A stretch of DNA of 64,000 nt from an uncultured Candidatus Actinomarina sp. Lineage in GTDB: Bacteria > Actinomycetota > Acidimicrobiia > Actinomarinales > Actinomarinaceae. Positions 27,626-35,673 of the stretch are shown one piece after another. Every line of letters starts with the position of its first letter. Within the stretch, counting starts at the first letter, position 1. The position numbers were made by a program, and so were the translations under genes. The stretch is taken from the NCBI GenBank assembly GCA_902519215.1, contig CABYIX010000002.1:1-64000 (forward strand), in the 5' to 3' direction. Below the pieces are notes generated by a model. That model was not told the DNA's origin. It ran no database searches and was given only the letters and a program-made list of their open reading frames with translations.

Positions 27626-28450
27626 ATGAATAAAATTATTTTACTAGGAACTGGTTGCCCTAGCCCAAGTCACATTAGATATGGGCCGAGCACATTAATT
27701 TCATATCAGGAAACAAATTTATTAATCGATGCTGGTTCTGGAGTAACACAAAGACTAAGTGAAGTTGGAATAAAACCATCTGAAATTAATCATATACTAA
27801 TTACACACATGCATTCAGATCATGTAGTTGATTTATATCAGTTGTATATTTCAGGATGGCATACAGGCCGAACAGAACCATTTACAATACATGGACCAAC
27901 GGGTCTCAAAGCTTTTTTTGAGAAAACACTAGAGGCTTATAATCCTGAATTGTCTTTAAGAAAAGATTGGGAGAGAAGACCAAATGAATCAGGATTAAAT
28001 TATCTAATAAATGAAATTGATTCTACTTCAGTTTTTACAAAAGATAATATTGAAGTTAACAAGATTGATGTTGACCACTACCCAGTTGAGCCAGCATTTG
28101 GTTATGAAATTAACCTAGATTCCACCAAAGTTATCTATTCGGGAGATACAAGATATTGTAAAAATCTTGAAAAAGCAGCACTTAATGCTGACTTTCTTAT
28201 TCATGAAGTATTAGTCGACTTGACTTTAAATAAAACAAGAATGACAGAAGAGACTGTTACAAACATAACTGATTACCATACAAGCCCTAAAGAGGTTGGA
28301 ATATTAGCTGAAAATGCAAAAGTTAAGAAGCTAATTTTGAACCATTTCGTACCTCCAGTATTTAATGAAGAGGAACTAGAGAGGGAAGTAAAAGAACATT
28401 ATTCGGGAGAAGTAGTAGTCGGAAGAGATCTTTTAGAAATTAATCTTTAA
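27626..28450 (+). CDS. MBL-fold metallohydrolase (RNase Z-like)
   Basis: A metallo-beta-lactamase-fold hydrolase of 274 residues, with the metal motif HMHSDHVVD (HxHxDH), GDTRYCKN and LILNHFVPP carrying the later ligands. The N-terminus LLGTGCPSPSHIRYGPS matches the RNase Z/arylsulfatase-like branch. True RNase Z makes tRNA 3' ends; this protein lacks an obvious exosite arm, so a different phosphodiester or ester substrate is equally possible. I start it at the ATG 27626, five bases after holB, because the fold begins directly there. Confidence 0.82.
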   Translation: MNKIILLGTGCPSPSHIRYGPSTLISYQETNLLIDAGSGVTQRLSEVGIKPSEINHILITHMHSDHVVDLYQLYISGWHTGRTEPFTIHGPTGLKAFFEKTLEAYNPELSLRKDWERRPNESGLNYLINEIDSTSVFTKDNIEVNKIDVDHYPVEPAFGYEINLDSTKVIYSGDTRYCKNLEKAALNADFLIHEVLVDLTLNKTRMTEETVTNITDYHTSPKEVGILAENAKVKKLILNHFVPPVFNEEELEREVKEHYSGEVVVGRDLLEINL

Positions 28451-28494
28451 AACAAAAATATTCCATTTTGAACTACAGATTGTCTATGTAAAAT

Positions 28495-29769
28495 ATGAAT
28501 ATGTTAATGCCTAAAGTACCCGGATTACCTATTATTGGTCACTCCATTCCTTTTCAAAGAAATGCTCTGCAATTTACATCAGATAAACAGAAAAAGTATG
28601 GAGATGTTTTTGAAATTTCTTTATTAAATGAAAAATTTATAGTCATGCTTACTCCAGAGTCAACGAAAGAAATTTTTCTGGATAAAGATGATAATTTTTC
28701 ATCAAAAGAGGGTTGGGCTGTAGTTTTAGGAAAACCTTTTGAGAATGGGCTGATGCTAAGAGACTTTGAAGATCACAAATACCATAGATCTTTACTTCAA
28801 GATTCTTTTAGGCATGAAGCTATTCATGGATATCTAGAAATCATTCAACCAATAATTCACAATTGGGTGAAAAATTTAAACGCTAATAAATCATTTGATC
28901 TATATAAGTCTGTTAAACAGTTAATGTTTGATATTTCATTAAGCTTATTTTTTCTAGATGTTCAAAAAGATGAATCCGAAAGGTTAAATAATCTATTCAT
29001 GGATTCAATTGCGTCTGCAACATCAGCTATAAGATGGCCGTTACCTTTTACAAAAATGAAGAAAGGCTTACAAGCAAGAGAGTATCTACTTCAATATTTT
29101 CAAGAGAAGTCAGGTTTAGTATCTCAAGACAGTAAAAAAACATTGTTTGCAGAACTTGTAAACACTAATAAAGGTGATGCAAATTTAAACAATTTAGAGA
29201 TAGCCGAACACATGATTTTTTTATTATTAGCAGCTCATGACACAACGACTATAACCCTAACTAATTCCATATATAATCTTTCTAAAAACAAAGATTATGC
29301 CCACGATCTTTTTAATGAGGCCAATGAGGTTAACCACTTAGATGTATCATCTCTAAAAAACGGTATAGTCGCAGAATCTATTTTTAAAGAAGCAATGAGA
29401 TATTACCCTCCTGTACCATTTTCTGTCAGACAAGTAGTGCGAGATACTCAAATTGAAAAATACAATATAACAAAAGACTCATACTTAACAATCAGTCCGC
29501 TGTTGCTTCACCATGATGATAGGTACTGGAATGACCCCCAAAAGTTCGACCCATACAGGTTTATTGATCCAGCCTATATTAACCCAGCATATTTCCCCTT
29601 TGCTGGCGGAGCACATACCTGCATAGGAAAATTTTTCGCAAGTTATCTATTTAAAAATGTAATTTATAAGTACATACAAAGTATTCAAAGTCCACAAATT
29701 GACCACGTATTGGATATTAGACCAACACCTATTCCACACCCAGTTAAAGACGTCAAAGTTTTAATTTAA
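28495..29769 (+). CDS. Cytochrome P450
   Basis: Heme monooxygenase of 424 residues, soluble. Motifs: proline-rich start VPGLPIIGHSIPF, I-helix AAHDTTTIT (near 247), K-helix ExxR in EAMR (near 299), and heme loop FAGGAHTCIGKFF with the Cys thiolate near residue 375. The layout resembles CYP51/CYP26/CYP120-like and some mycobacterial P450s with the LMLRDFEDHKYHR segment. The substrate is unknown; sterol-, retinoid- or fatty-acid-like molecules are typical of relatives. No ferredoxin or reductase gene is adjacent. The stop shares a TTAA with the convergent glycosylase gene. Confidence 0.92.
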   Translation: MNMLMPKVPGLPIIGHSIPFQRNALQFTSDKQKKYGDVFEISLLNEKFIVMLTPESTKEIFLDKDDNFSSKEGWAVVLGKPFENGLMLRDFEDHKYHRSLLQDSFRHEAIHGYLEIIQPIIHNWVKNLNANKSFDLYKSVKQLMFDISLSLFFLDVQKDESERLNNLFMDSIASATSAIRWPLPFTKMKKGLQAREYLLQYFQEKSGLVSQDSKKTLFAELVNTNKGDANLNNLEIAEHMIFLLLAAHDTTTITLTNSIYNLSKNKDYAHDLFNEANEVNHLDVSSLKNGIVAESIFKEAMRYYPPVPFSVRQVVRDTQIEKYNITKDSYLTISPLLLHHDDRYWNDPQKFDPYRFIDPAYINPAYFPFAGGAHTCIGKFFASYLFKNVIYKYIQSIQSPQIDHVLDIRPTPIPHPVKDVKVLI

Positions 29770-30371
29770 GATTCAATCATTTGCCATAAGTGCAAACAAG
29801 CGTATGTTTTATATGGACTCCATTTTTCTGAGTAGTTATCGTATCTATCTAAATTAGATCCATACTCTACCATTCCAAGCTGATTCATAGCTTCCCTTAA
29901 TGCTGCATCGCCAGATGAAAAAGTGTTTATGTTTCTCACACAAAACATTTCAAACATATCTATGCTCCATTGTCCGATTCCAAAAATACTATTTAATTCC
30001 CTCTCTCGGTCATGCTTAGGTATTTCAAAAATATATTTTTTAGACGGTTTTGAATTGCTCCAAGCGATAATATCTTTTATTGATTTTGCTTTATTGTTAC
30101 TTAACCCTAAATTTTTAATTTGTAGTGTACTGAGATTTTCAAAATTTTGAATTTTAAAAATTTCTTCACCAAACTTAGACAATATATTTTTTTTAATTGC
30201 TTTAGCAGCTTTTGTTGAAATAAACTGTGAGATGACAATGCTCACTAATTCATTAAAGACATCAGTTTTTTTATTTGAAAATGTTATATGACCATTATGT
30301 TTTATTACTGGTGCCAATAATTTATCATTATTAATTAAAAAAAGTTCTGATTTACCAAATGGTTTAATCAT
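29766..30371 (-). CDS. DNA-3-methyladenine glycosylase II-like (HhH-GPD) protein
   Basis: A base-excision DNA glycosylase of the HhH-GPD superfamily, AlkA-like, 201 residues. The helix-hairpin-helix is LNSIFGIGQWSIDMFEMF, followed by the catalytic Asp in FSSGDAALREAM. The N-terminal AlkA domain of the E. coli enzyme is missing, as in the short forms. There are no C-terminal 4Fe-4S cysteines, excluding Nth/MutY. It removes alkylated bases by family analogy. It starts directly after the TAA of the MFS gene (TAAATG), so they are co-transcribed. Confidence 0.87.
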   Translation of the reverse strand: MIKPFGKSELFLINNDKLLAPVIKHNGHITFSNKKTDVFNELVSIVISQFISTKAAKAIKKNILSKFGEEIFKIQNFENLSTLQIKNLGLSNNKAKSIKDIIAWSNSKPSKKYIFEIPKHDRERELNSIFGIGQWSIDMFEMFCVRNINTFSSGDAALREAMNQLGMVEYGSNLDRYDNYSEKWSPYKTYACLHLWQMIES

Positions 30372-31553
30372 TTACTCAAGAGCAAGCTTTTTTAGATTTT
30401 TTAAATTTAAAAATAAATACACACTAACTAACATACCAACTACAACAAGGCCTTTATACCCAATAAGTATATAACTTAAACCTAGAGTTGTGTGTGCAGT
30501 GAAACTTCCTAAAAATACAAACGAGTCACTTCTTATGTTTAGTGGTGACTTGTATTTTATCGAGAATTTAGAAATTGCTGAACTAATAGCTACATAATTA
30601 AAATTCCAACCAAGCCCAAGAAGATATAGTCCAATTTTTAAAGCAGTGGGTCCGGAGTTAATAAATGTTATTAAGCAGCTTATGAATAATATTACTGTTC
30701 CAATGTAAGTAAATCGTCTATAACCATATCTATCAACATAGCTACCCAAGATAGGAGATAGTAAAAACATTCCTAATGTGTGGTAGCTAATAATAACTCC
30801 GACAAGCTGAACAGTCTCACCTATATCTTGAACATGTAATGGCGTTGCAGACATTATTACAACCATGGTGAAGTGATTTAGTACTAATAATAAAGTTAGA
30901 GTTCTTCCACCCTCTTTTGAATTAGAAAATTCTTGAATATCATTTACTTCTGATTCTGCAGGATTCCTCAGGGAACTCTTCGAAGAGGTAAATGTTACTA
31001 CAGAAGCAGAGGCAAACAGCATACCAACCATTGCGACAATGTAGCCTACAATAAGCTCCGATTCAAAAAGTTTATTAAAATACTCCGAGTATAAACTCAC
31101 AAGTCTTGGTCCAAAAACTGATCCAAAAACAGAACACCAAACTGCGAGGGAAAGAGCAGTAGCTTTGAAATTTTCACTTGCTACAAAAGATGCTGCGTAT
31201 CTTGATTGAAGTGTTGCAGATTGACCAAAGCCTAAAATTAGAGCTCCTAACATTAACAAGACAAAGGAGTCAATTATTAAGCTATAAAAAAGAACAACGC
31301 TACCTATTGCACCAATTAAAAAGGTTATTGATAACGCAGAGAGTCTCGAATACTTTTTAGAAATTTTGTAAAACATTTGTGTACCAATAAATGCACCGCC
31401 AACACCTACCGCATTTGGAAAACCTAAAAATAATGGATTATTTGATACCTCTCTAGCAGCTAAAACCGTAACTGTTATAGCTGCAATGAAACCTATTGAA
31501 GAAAAAGCAACTGAAAATAGTAATCCAAAAATTTTACGTGATTCAGAAATCAT
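30372..31553 (-). CDS. MFS transporter
   Basis: A major facilitator of 393 residues with about twelve hydrophobic helices. A charged central loop (SSKSSLRNPAESEVND) separates the halves, and the second-half signature GSYVDRYGYRRFTYIG is present. Substrate not recognisable. It is the first gene of a two-gene minus-strand unit with the AlkA-like glycosylase and is divergent from the riboswitch-controlled metK. Confidence 0.75.
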   Translation of the reverse strand: MISESRKIFGLLFSVAFSSIGFIAAITVTVLAAREVSNNPLFLGFPNAVGVGGAFIGTQMFYKISKKYSRLSALSITFLIGAIGSVVLFYSLIIDSFVLLMLGALILGFGQSATLQSRYAASFVASENFKATALSLAVWCSVFGSVFGPRLVSLYSEYFNKLFESELIVGYIVAMVGMLFASASVVTFTSSKSSLRNPAESEVNDIQEFSNSKEGGRTLTLLLVLNHFTMVVIMSATPLHVQDIGETVQLVGVIISYHTLGMFLLSPILGSYVDRYGYRRFTYIGTVILFISCLITFINSGPTALKIGLYLLGLGWNFNYVAISSAISKFSIKYKSPLNIRSDSFVFLGSFTAHTTLGLSYILIGYKGLVVVGMLVSVYLFLNLKNLKKLALE

Positions 31554-31634
31554 ACAAAAAGATTAGCTATTGAATAGATTAAAGTTTTCCTTATCTATTA
31601 ATTGAAAAAGAAAATAATCTTATTACCATATTAT

Positions 31635-31741
31635 TTGCATAAAGAGAGGGAAACCTCAGCAACCTAGAATGCCAACTAAGGTGCTTTTTGATGTGGTTTT
31701 ACAACAAAAAATGGCTTTTCTCCTTTTGCAATATATAGGAG
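31635..31741 (+). promoter_or_regulatory. SAM riboswitch (SAM-I/IV type) upstream of metK
   Basis: A SAM aptamer core. P1: 31635-31644 with 31723-31731, nine pairs and one bulged T. P2: GAGG-GAAA-CCTC, 31646-31657. P3: GCAACCTAG 31659-31667 with CTAAGGTGC 31676-31684. P4: TGTGGT 31692-31697 with ACAACA 31701-31706, with an inner G-A mismatch. The P3 loop GCCA (31671-31674) can pair with TGGC (31712-31715), the extra pseudoknot expected of SAM-IV-like aptamers. CTCCT (31720-31724) is complementary to the Shine-Dalgarno AGGAG (31737-31741), so control is probably at translation. An ATG at 31669 is inside the P3 loop and is not the metK start. Confidence 0.88.
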
Positions 31742-31746
31742 TAATT

Positions 31747-32835
31747 ATGAGTAAATATGTAACTGCAGAAACAGTTTCTCCCGGTCATCCAGATAAAATT
31801 GCAGATTTAATTTCGGATTATGTATTAACAAAAGCTCTAGAAAACAATAGAAGTTCAAGAGTAGCTGTAGAAACATTTCTAACCGGAACAAAAAATGGTG
31901 GTCTAGTTCTTGTCGGTGGTGAAATTAGCGAGATAGCTAACATATCTACAGATGATATTCAAAACATTGTTAAAGAAGCATTAAGTAAGACAATTAAAAC
32001 AAGTTTTGAAGATTTTGATTTAGATAACCTGTCAATTTATAACGAATTAACACCTCAGTCCGAAGAAATTAGAGCTGCTGTAGAAGATGATGAAGATCAA
32101 GGAGCAGGAGACCAAGGCATAATGGTGGGGTTTGCAACAAATAAGACTACTTCTTTTATGCCCCCAACCTTTGATCAATCAAGAAACATTCAAAAATCGT
32201 TATGGGATTTACAAAATATTGATGAAATGCTCGATCTTGATTCAAAAGTACAAGTTACTAGCGGAGGAGAAAAAACAAAAGTAGTAGTTTCAACACAGCA
32301 CAAAAAAGATATTGATATTAATCAACTGCATAATGCTGTTACAGAAATAGTTTCTCAAAATGTTGATCAGAATTTTCAACTTGACCTTAACCCATCCGGT
32401 TCTTTTATTAAAGGAGGTCCAGCAGGAGATACTGGTTTAACAGGACGAAAAATAGTTGTCGATGCTTATGGTCCGTCAATACCAGTAGGGGGTGGCGCAT
32501 TTTCAGGTAAAGACCCCAGTAAGGTTGATCGATCAGCTGCATATGCTGCGAGACACTTGGCAAAGAATATAGTTGCACATGAACTTTCTAATGAATGTTT
32601 AGTACGAGTCTCTTACGCCATTGGAAAAGCAGAACCCTATGAGCTTACTATTGAAACATACGACACTTTACACGTTGAAGCAAAAATACTAAATGACTTT
32701 GTTAGTAAATTCGACATGAAGCCAGGATCTATTATTGAAAGATTAGATTTAACAAACGTAAATTACAGAACAGATACATTGTTTTCTCATTTTGGCCATG
32801 CTGAAAGAAATTGGGAAAAAATAGAAAATATTTAG
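31747..32835 (+). CDS. metK: S-adenosylmethionine synthetase
   Basis: Makes SAM from methionine and ATP. It is 362 residues, somewhat shorter than the usual ~385. Motifs: SPGHPDKIADLISD at the N-terminus, the DDEDQGAGDQGIMVGFA loop, GPAGDTGLTGRKIVVD and the P-loop-like GGGAFSGKDPSKVDRSAAYAARH. The start is the ATG at 31747, six bases after AGGAG and directly where the family begins (MSKYVTAETVSPGHP); the upstream in-frame extension is riboswitch RNA. Its stop overlaps the -35 of the metY promoter. Confidence 0.96.
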   Translation: MSKYVTAETVSPGHPDKIADLISDYVLTKALENNRSSRVAVETFLTGTKNGGLVLVGGEISEIANISTDDIQNIVKEALSKTIKTSFEDFDLDNLSIYNELTPQSEEIRAAVEDDEDQGAGDQGIMVGFATNKTTSFMPPTFDQSRNIQKSLWDLQNIDEMLDLDSKVQVTSGGEKTKVVVSTQHKKDIDINQLHNAVTEIVSQNVDQNFQLDLNPSGSFIKGGPAGDTGLTGRKIVVDAYGPSIPVGGGAFSGKDPSKVDRSAAYAARHLAKNIVAHELSNECLVRVSYAIGKAEPYELTIETYDTLHVEAKILNDFVSKFDMKPGSIIERLDLTNVNYRTDTLFSHFGHAERNWEKIENI

Positions 32836-32860
32836 AACTCTACTTATTATTTGATATAAT
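32832..32860 (+). promoter_or_regulatory. Extended -10 promoter for metY
   Basis: Perfect -10 TATAAT (32855-32860) with an upstream TG (TGaTATAAT, extended -10) and a weak -35 TTAGAA (32832-32837) at 17 bases. The predicted start near 32867 is just before the aptamer, so the riboswitch would lie at the very 5' end of the transcript. Confidence 0.7.
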
Positions 32861-32873
32861 TTTTATAAGCATA

Positions 32874-32979
32874 TAGAGAAGGTTAAGACCTCGGCAACCT
32901 GGATGACTATCCAAGGTGCCTGAACATGTGGCAGAAATGCAACTAATTAGTCAAAGTCCTTCTCCAAAATAAAGGAGAA
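32874..32979 (+). promoter_or_regulatory. SAM riboswitch (SAM-I/IV type) upstream of metY
   Basis: Second copy of the aptamer. P1: GAGA 32876-32879 with TCTC 32961-32964. P2: AGGT-TAAG-ACCT, 32880-32891. P3: GGCAACCTGGAT 32893-32904 with the strand ending in GGTGCC at 32920. P4: GTGGCA 32928-32933 with TGCAAC 32938-32943, with the same inner G-A mismatch as the metK copy. The P3 loop GACTA (32905-32909) pairs with TAGTC (32948-32952). Different bases but the same pairings in the two copies support the structure. TTCTCC (32960-32965) can pair with the Shine-Dalgarno GGAGAA (32974-32979). Confidence 0.9.
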
Positions 32980-32983
32980 ATTT

Positions 32984-34264
32984 ATGAAGTACAATTCAAA
33001 ACTAATTCATGCTGGGTGGGACTCGGATGCAGACCCAGAAGGCGCTATAACGGTTCCCATATATAGAACCACAGCTTATCAATTTAACAATACGGAACAT
33101 GCGGCAAGTTTGTTTGCTTTAAAAGAGTTTGGAAATATTTACTCAAGAATTGGAAATCCTACTGTAGGAGCACTTGAAGCACGACTTACCGCCTTAGAAG
33201 ATGGTGCTATGTGTGTAGCATTATCTTCTGGTACTTCTGCAGTTATGTACTCTCTTATAAATATTATGAGTCAAGGAGATAATTTTATTTCAGCTAGCCA
33301 GCTTTATGGAGGAACTTACACGATGTTTGACAACATTCTTCCTGAGTATGGAATAAATGCAAAAAAAGTTGATATAACTGATTTTAAGGCAGTTGAAGAC
33401 AGCATAGATGATAAAACCCGAGCAATATATTGTGAAACAATTACAAATCCCGGATTGGTTGTTGCTGATATATCTGCATTATCTGACATTGCCCACTCTC
33501 ATGGTATACCTTTGATTGTTGATGCTACTTTTACAACTTCTGCAATCCAAAAATCTTTTGATTTTGGTGCAGATATTGTAGTTTATTCATTAACTAAATG
33601 GATGTCTGGTCATGGAAGAGTAATAGCAGGTGCAGTTATTGAAAAAGGTGGATTTGATTGGGGAAATGGAAATTTTCCACTTTTTGACAAGCCAGATACA
33701 AGCTATGGTGGAATGAGATGGGGCCATGACCTTGGTGAACTCGGTAATGTAGCTTACTCTCTGAGGTTAAGAACGGTACCGTTAAGGAACTTAGGCGCAA
33801 ATATGTCGCCAGATACAGCATTTGAAGTAATGAGTGGTCTTGAGACATTAGCACTAAGAATGGAAAGACACTGTGAAAATGCTAAGCAGGCTGCTGACTA
33901 TTTAGATAAGCATGATTTAGTCGAGTGGGTTAGATTTCCCGGCCTAAAGAATGATCCAGCTTTTGAGCTATCAGAGAAGTATCTACAGGGCACAGGAGGA
34001 ACAATGGTTGTCTTTGGAATTAAAGGAGGCAAGGACGCTGGTCAAAAATTTATCGATAACTTGAAAATGTTTAGACATGTTGCAAATGTTGGTGATACTA
34101 GGTCCCTAGCTATTCACCCAGCAACTACTACTCATTCCCAATTAGATGAAGATCAGTTGATTGCTGCAGGGTCACCCCCAGAGTTAATTAGGCTTTCAAT
34201 CGGAATTGAGGATATAGAAGACATACTTGGAGACTTAGGCCAAGCCCTTGAAAGCACTAGTTGA
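32984..34264 (+). CDS. metY: O-acetylhomoserine aminocarboxypropyltransferase (sulfhydrylase)
   Basis: PLP enzyme of the Cys/Met metabolism family that makes homocysteine (or methionine) from O-acetylhomoserine and sulfide (or methanethiol). It is 426 residues, the length of the MetY branch. Motifs: LIHAGW...GAITVPIYRTTAY at the N-terminus, YSRIGNPTVGALEARLTALE, the PLP lysine in VYSLTKWMSGHG, and the C-terminal LIRLSIGIEDIEDILGDLGQAL. The SAM riboswitch directly upstream supports a methionine role. The start ATG is five bases after GGAGAA. Confidence 0.94.
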   Translation: MKYNSKLIHAGWDSDADPEGAITVPIYRTTAYQFNNTEHAASLFALKEFGNIYSRIGNPTVGALEARLTALEDGAMCVALSSGTSAVMYSLINIMSQGDNFISASQLYGGTYTMFDNILPEYGINAKKVDITDFKAVEDSIDDKTRAIYCETITNPGLVVADISALSDIAHSHGIPLIVDATFTTSAIQKSFDFGADIVVYSLTKWMSGHGRVIAGAVIEKGGFDWGNGNFPLFDKPDTSYGGMRWGHDLGELGNVAYSLRLRTVPLRNLGANMSPDTAFEVMSGLETLALRMERHCENAKQAADYLDKHDLVEWVRFPGLKNDPAFELSEKYLQGTGGTMVVFGIKGGKDAGQKFIDNLKMFRHVANVGDTRSLAIHPATTTHSQLDEDQLIAAGSPPELIRLSIGIEDIEDILGDLGQALESTS

Positions 34265-34299
34265 TGAGAAACTTCGCGAAAAATACATTAGTAAATATC

Positions 34300-34328
34300 T
34301 TGCGTAAGAACAAAAACTAACGTATATT
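34300..34328 (+). promoter_or_regulatory. Promoter in the metY-exonuclease gap
   Basis: -35 TTGCGT (34300-34305) and -10 TATATT (34323-34328) are exactly 17 bases apart. The predicted start near 34335 is immediately before a two-hairpin RNA that ends in a terminator, and 125 bases before the next ORF. Confidence 0.6.
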
Positions 34329-34334
34329 TATAGA

Positions 34335-34425
34335 ACACTATCTGAAAAGAAATCGAAAGATTGAAAAGAAGATAGAATAAAAAATCCCGGAGGGTCGCAA
34401 GATCAACTGGGATTTTTGCTTTTTA
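34335..34425 (+). ncRNA. Candidate small structured RNA or leader
   Basis: About 90 bases with two consecutive hairpins directly after a good promoter. Hairpin one (34338-34375) has outer stem CTATCT/AGATAG and a symmetric purine internal loop with the same seven bases, GAAAAGA, on both sides. Its inner stem is AATC/GATT with a GAAA tetraloop. Hairpin two (34380-34417) is a terminator whose top is another GNRA hairpin (GGTC-GCAA-GATC). I recognise no known family. It could be an independent small RNA, or an attenuator or riboswitch-like leader for the exonuclease gene at 34460. There is no ORF of note inside. Confidence 0.55.
34380..34417 (+). terminator. Rho-independent terminator after the candidate RNA
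   Basis: Stem AAAAATCCCGG/CTGGGATTTTT (eleven pairs including one G-T), with an inner GGTC-GCAA-GATC hairpin, followed by GCTTTTT. It would end the candidate RNA and possibly metY read-through. The A-rich 5' arm lets it work in the opposite direction as well. Confidence 0.8.
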
Positions 34426-34459
34426 TGATTAGTTGTAATTTTTAAATTAAGATTCAATC

Positions 34460-35299
34460 ATGGATCTTTACATAGTTGATGGAACTTATGAATTATTTAG
34501 GGCCCACTTTGGATACCCAAGTAGAAAAAGTAATAAAGGGAAAGAAGTAGGAGCACTAAAAGGGTATATTAATCACCTACAGTCTCTAAAAAAAAATAAC
34601 GATTATCTTTGCGTTTCATTCGATTCGACAGTTGAGTCTTTTAGAAATAAACTCTTCTCCGAATACAAATCAAGTAATCATATTGATCCAGAAATACTTC
34701 AACAGTTTCCATTGGCTGAAGAGGTTACGGAATTACTTGGTATCACCCTCCTGTCGATGAAAGAGTATGAAGCGGATGATGGAATAGCAACAGTCTGTAC
34801 GTTATTTGAAAATCAGTTTAATAAAATCATTATTGGATCACTAGACAAAGATTTGATGCAGTGTGTAAAAAAAGACAAGATCGTAATGTACTCAACGAGG
34901 TATAAAAATTTTACAAATGAAAATGGAGTATTTGAAAAATTTGGTGTAAGCCCAGAGCAAATACCTGATTTCCTGGCTTTAACTGGGGATTCATCAGATG
35001 GTATACCTGGCATGAAAGGAATAGGACAGAAAACTGCAGCGGAGCTTTTACAGAAATATAAAAATATAGAGGCAATTTATGAAAACGTTGAAATCTGGAA
35101 ATCAAATCTGAGAGGTGGAGTACGACATTCAGAAACTATTAGTGAAAATTATAAACTATTGCAGCTATTTAAAGACTTGACCACACTAAGAACAGATGTA
35201 GAAGTTCCAAAGAAGACTGGAGATTATCAAGCCAAAGACATAAACATCAAAGGCTTAGAAAAGTTTTCAAATAATTTTCAACTAAATATAAATCTTTAA
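34460..35299 (+). CDS. Stand-alone 5'-3' exonuclease (FEN family)
   Basis: Structure-specific 5' nuclease resembling the N-terminal domain of DNA polymerase I but encoded alone (279 residues). Motifs: the N-terminal metal Asp in MDLYIVDGTYELFRAHFG, the acidic EADDGIATV and SLDKDLMQC, and the helix-three-turn-helix LTGDSSDGIPGMKGIGQKTA. It probably removes primers or flaps. No polymerase domain follows: the stop is clear and the next gene is unrelated. It lies just downstream of the candidate structured RNA. Confidence 0.9.
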   Translation: MDLYIVDGTYELFRAHFGYPSRKSNKGKEVGALKGYINHLQSLKKNNDYLCVSFDSTVESFRNKLFSEYKSSNHIDPEILQQFPLAEEVTELLGITLLSMKEYEADDGIATVCTLFENQFNKIIIGSLDKDLMQCVKKDKIVMYSTRYKNFTNENGVFEKFGVSPEQIPDFLALTGDSSDGIPGMKGIGQKTAAELLQKYKNIEAIYENVEIWKSNLRGGVRHSETISENYKLLQLFKDLTTLRTDVEVPKKTGDYQAKDINIKGLEKFSNNFQLNINL

Positions 35300-35376
35300 G
35301 TTTAAAATCTAAAAATTATGAAAAAGAAATTATTTAAAATCTTTATATTTTATAAAACTTTCACTACTCTCATGTT

Positions 35377-35658
35377 GTGAAAAAGTTTGCATTTTTATTG
35401 GGTGTATTTTTATTAATGTCTCCTGCAGTGCCCCTATTAGCAGATAATCATAATGGAGAAGATAACCCTATACCTGAAAATTTACCAGTACCAGCGATTA
35501 TTATTGAAGAGCCACCTGAACAAATCGAAGATGTTGCATGGACATATAGATTTTTAATTCCAACAACTGTTGCAATTGCTACTTTAGTGATATTGGGTAA
35601 TATTATTCAATACTTTCGCCAAGTGACCCGAAAAAGATATAAGGTTATAGAAAAATAA
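35377..35658 (+). CDS. Small secreted/membrane protein of unknown function
   Basis: 93 residues: a signal-peptide-like N-terminus (KKFAFLLGVFLLMSPAVPLLA, residues 2-22), a short acidic, proline-rich external segment (to ~residue 52), one transmembrane helix (FLIPTTVAIATLVILGNII, ~58-77) and a basic tail. The start is GTG at 35377, because the nearby ATG is closed at once by TGA. Topology suggests a small single-pass protein with the loop outside. No family recognised. It lies 15 bases before tilS and may be co-transcribed with it. Confidence 0.65.
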   Translation: MKKFAFLLGVFLLMSPAVPLLADNHNGEDNPIPENLPVPAIIIEEPPEQIEDVAWTYRFLIPTTVAIATLVILGNIIQYFRQVTRKRYKVIEK

Positions 35659-35673
35659 TTTACTCCCCATCCA

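Noticed and set aside
31669-31746. Longer metK reading from the ATG at 31669
   Set aside because: This ATG is in the P3 loop of the SAM aptamer and the extension is not like any MetK N-terminus; the ATG at 31747 has AGGAG at the right distance.
34460-35299. Exonuclease ORF as a fragment of a broken polA
   Set aside because: It ends cleanly after the complete FEN domain and no polymerase-domain remains follow; stand-alone forms are known.
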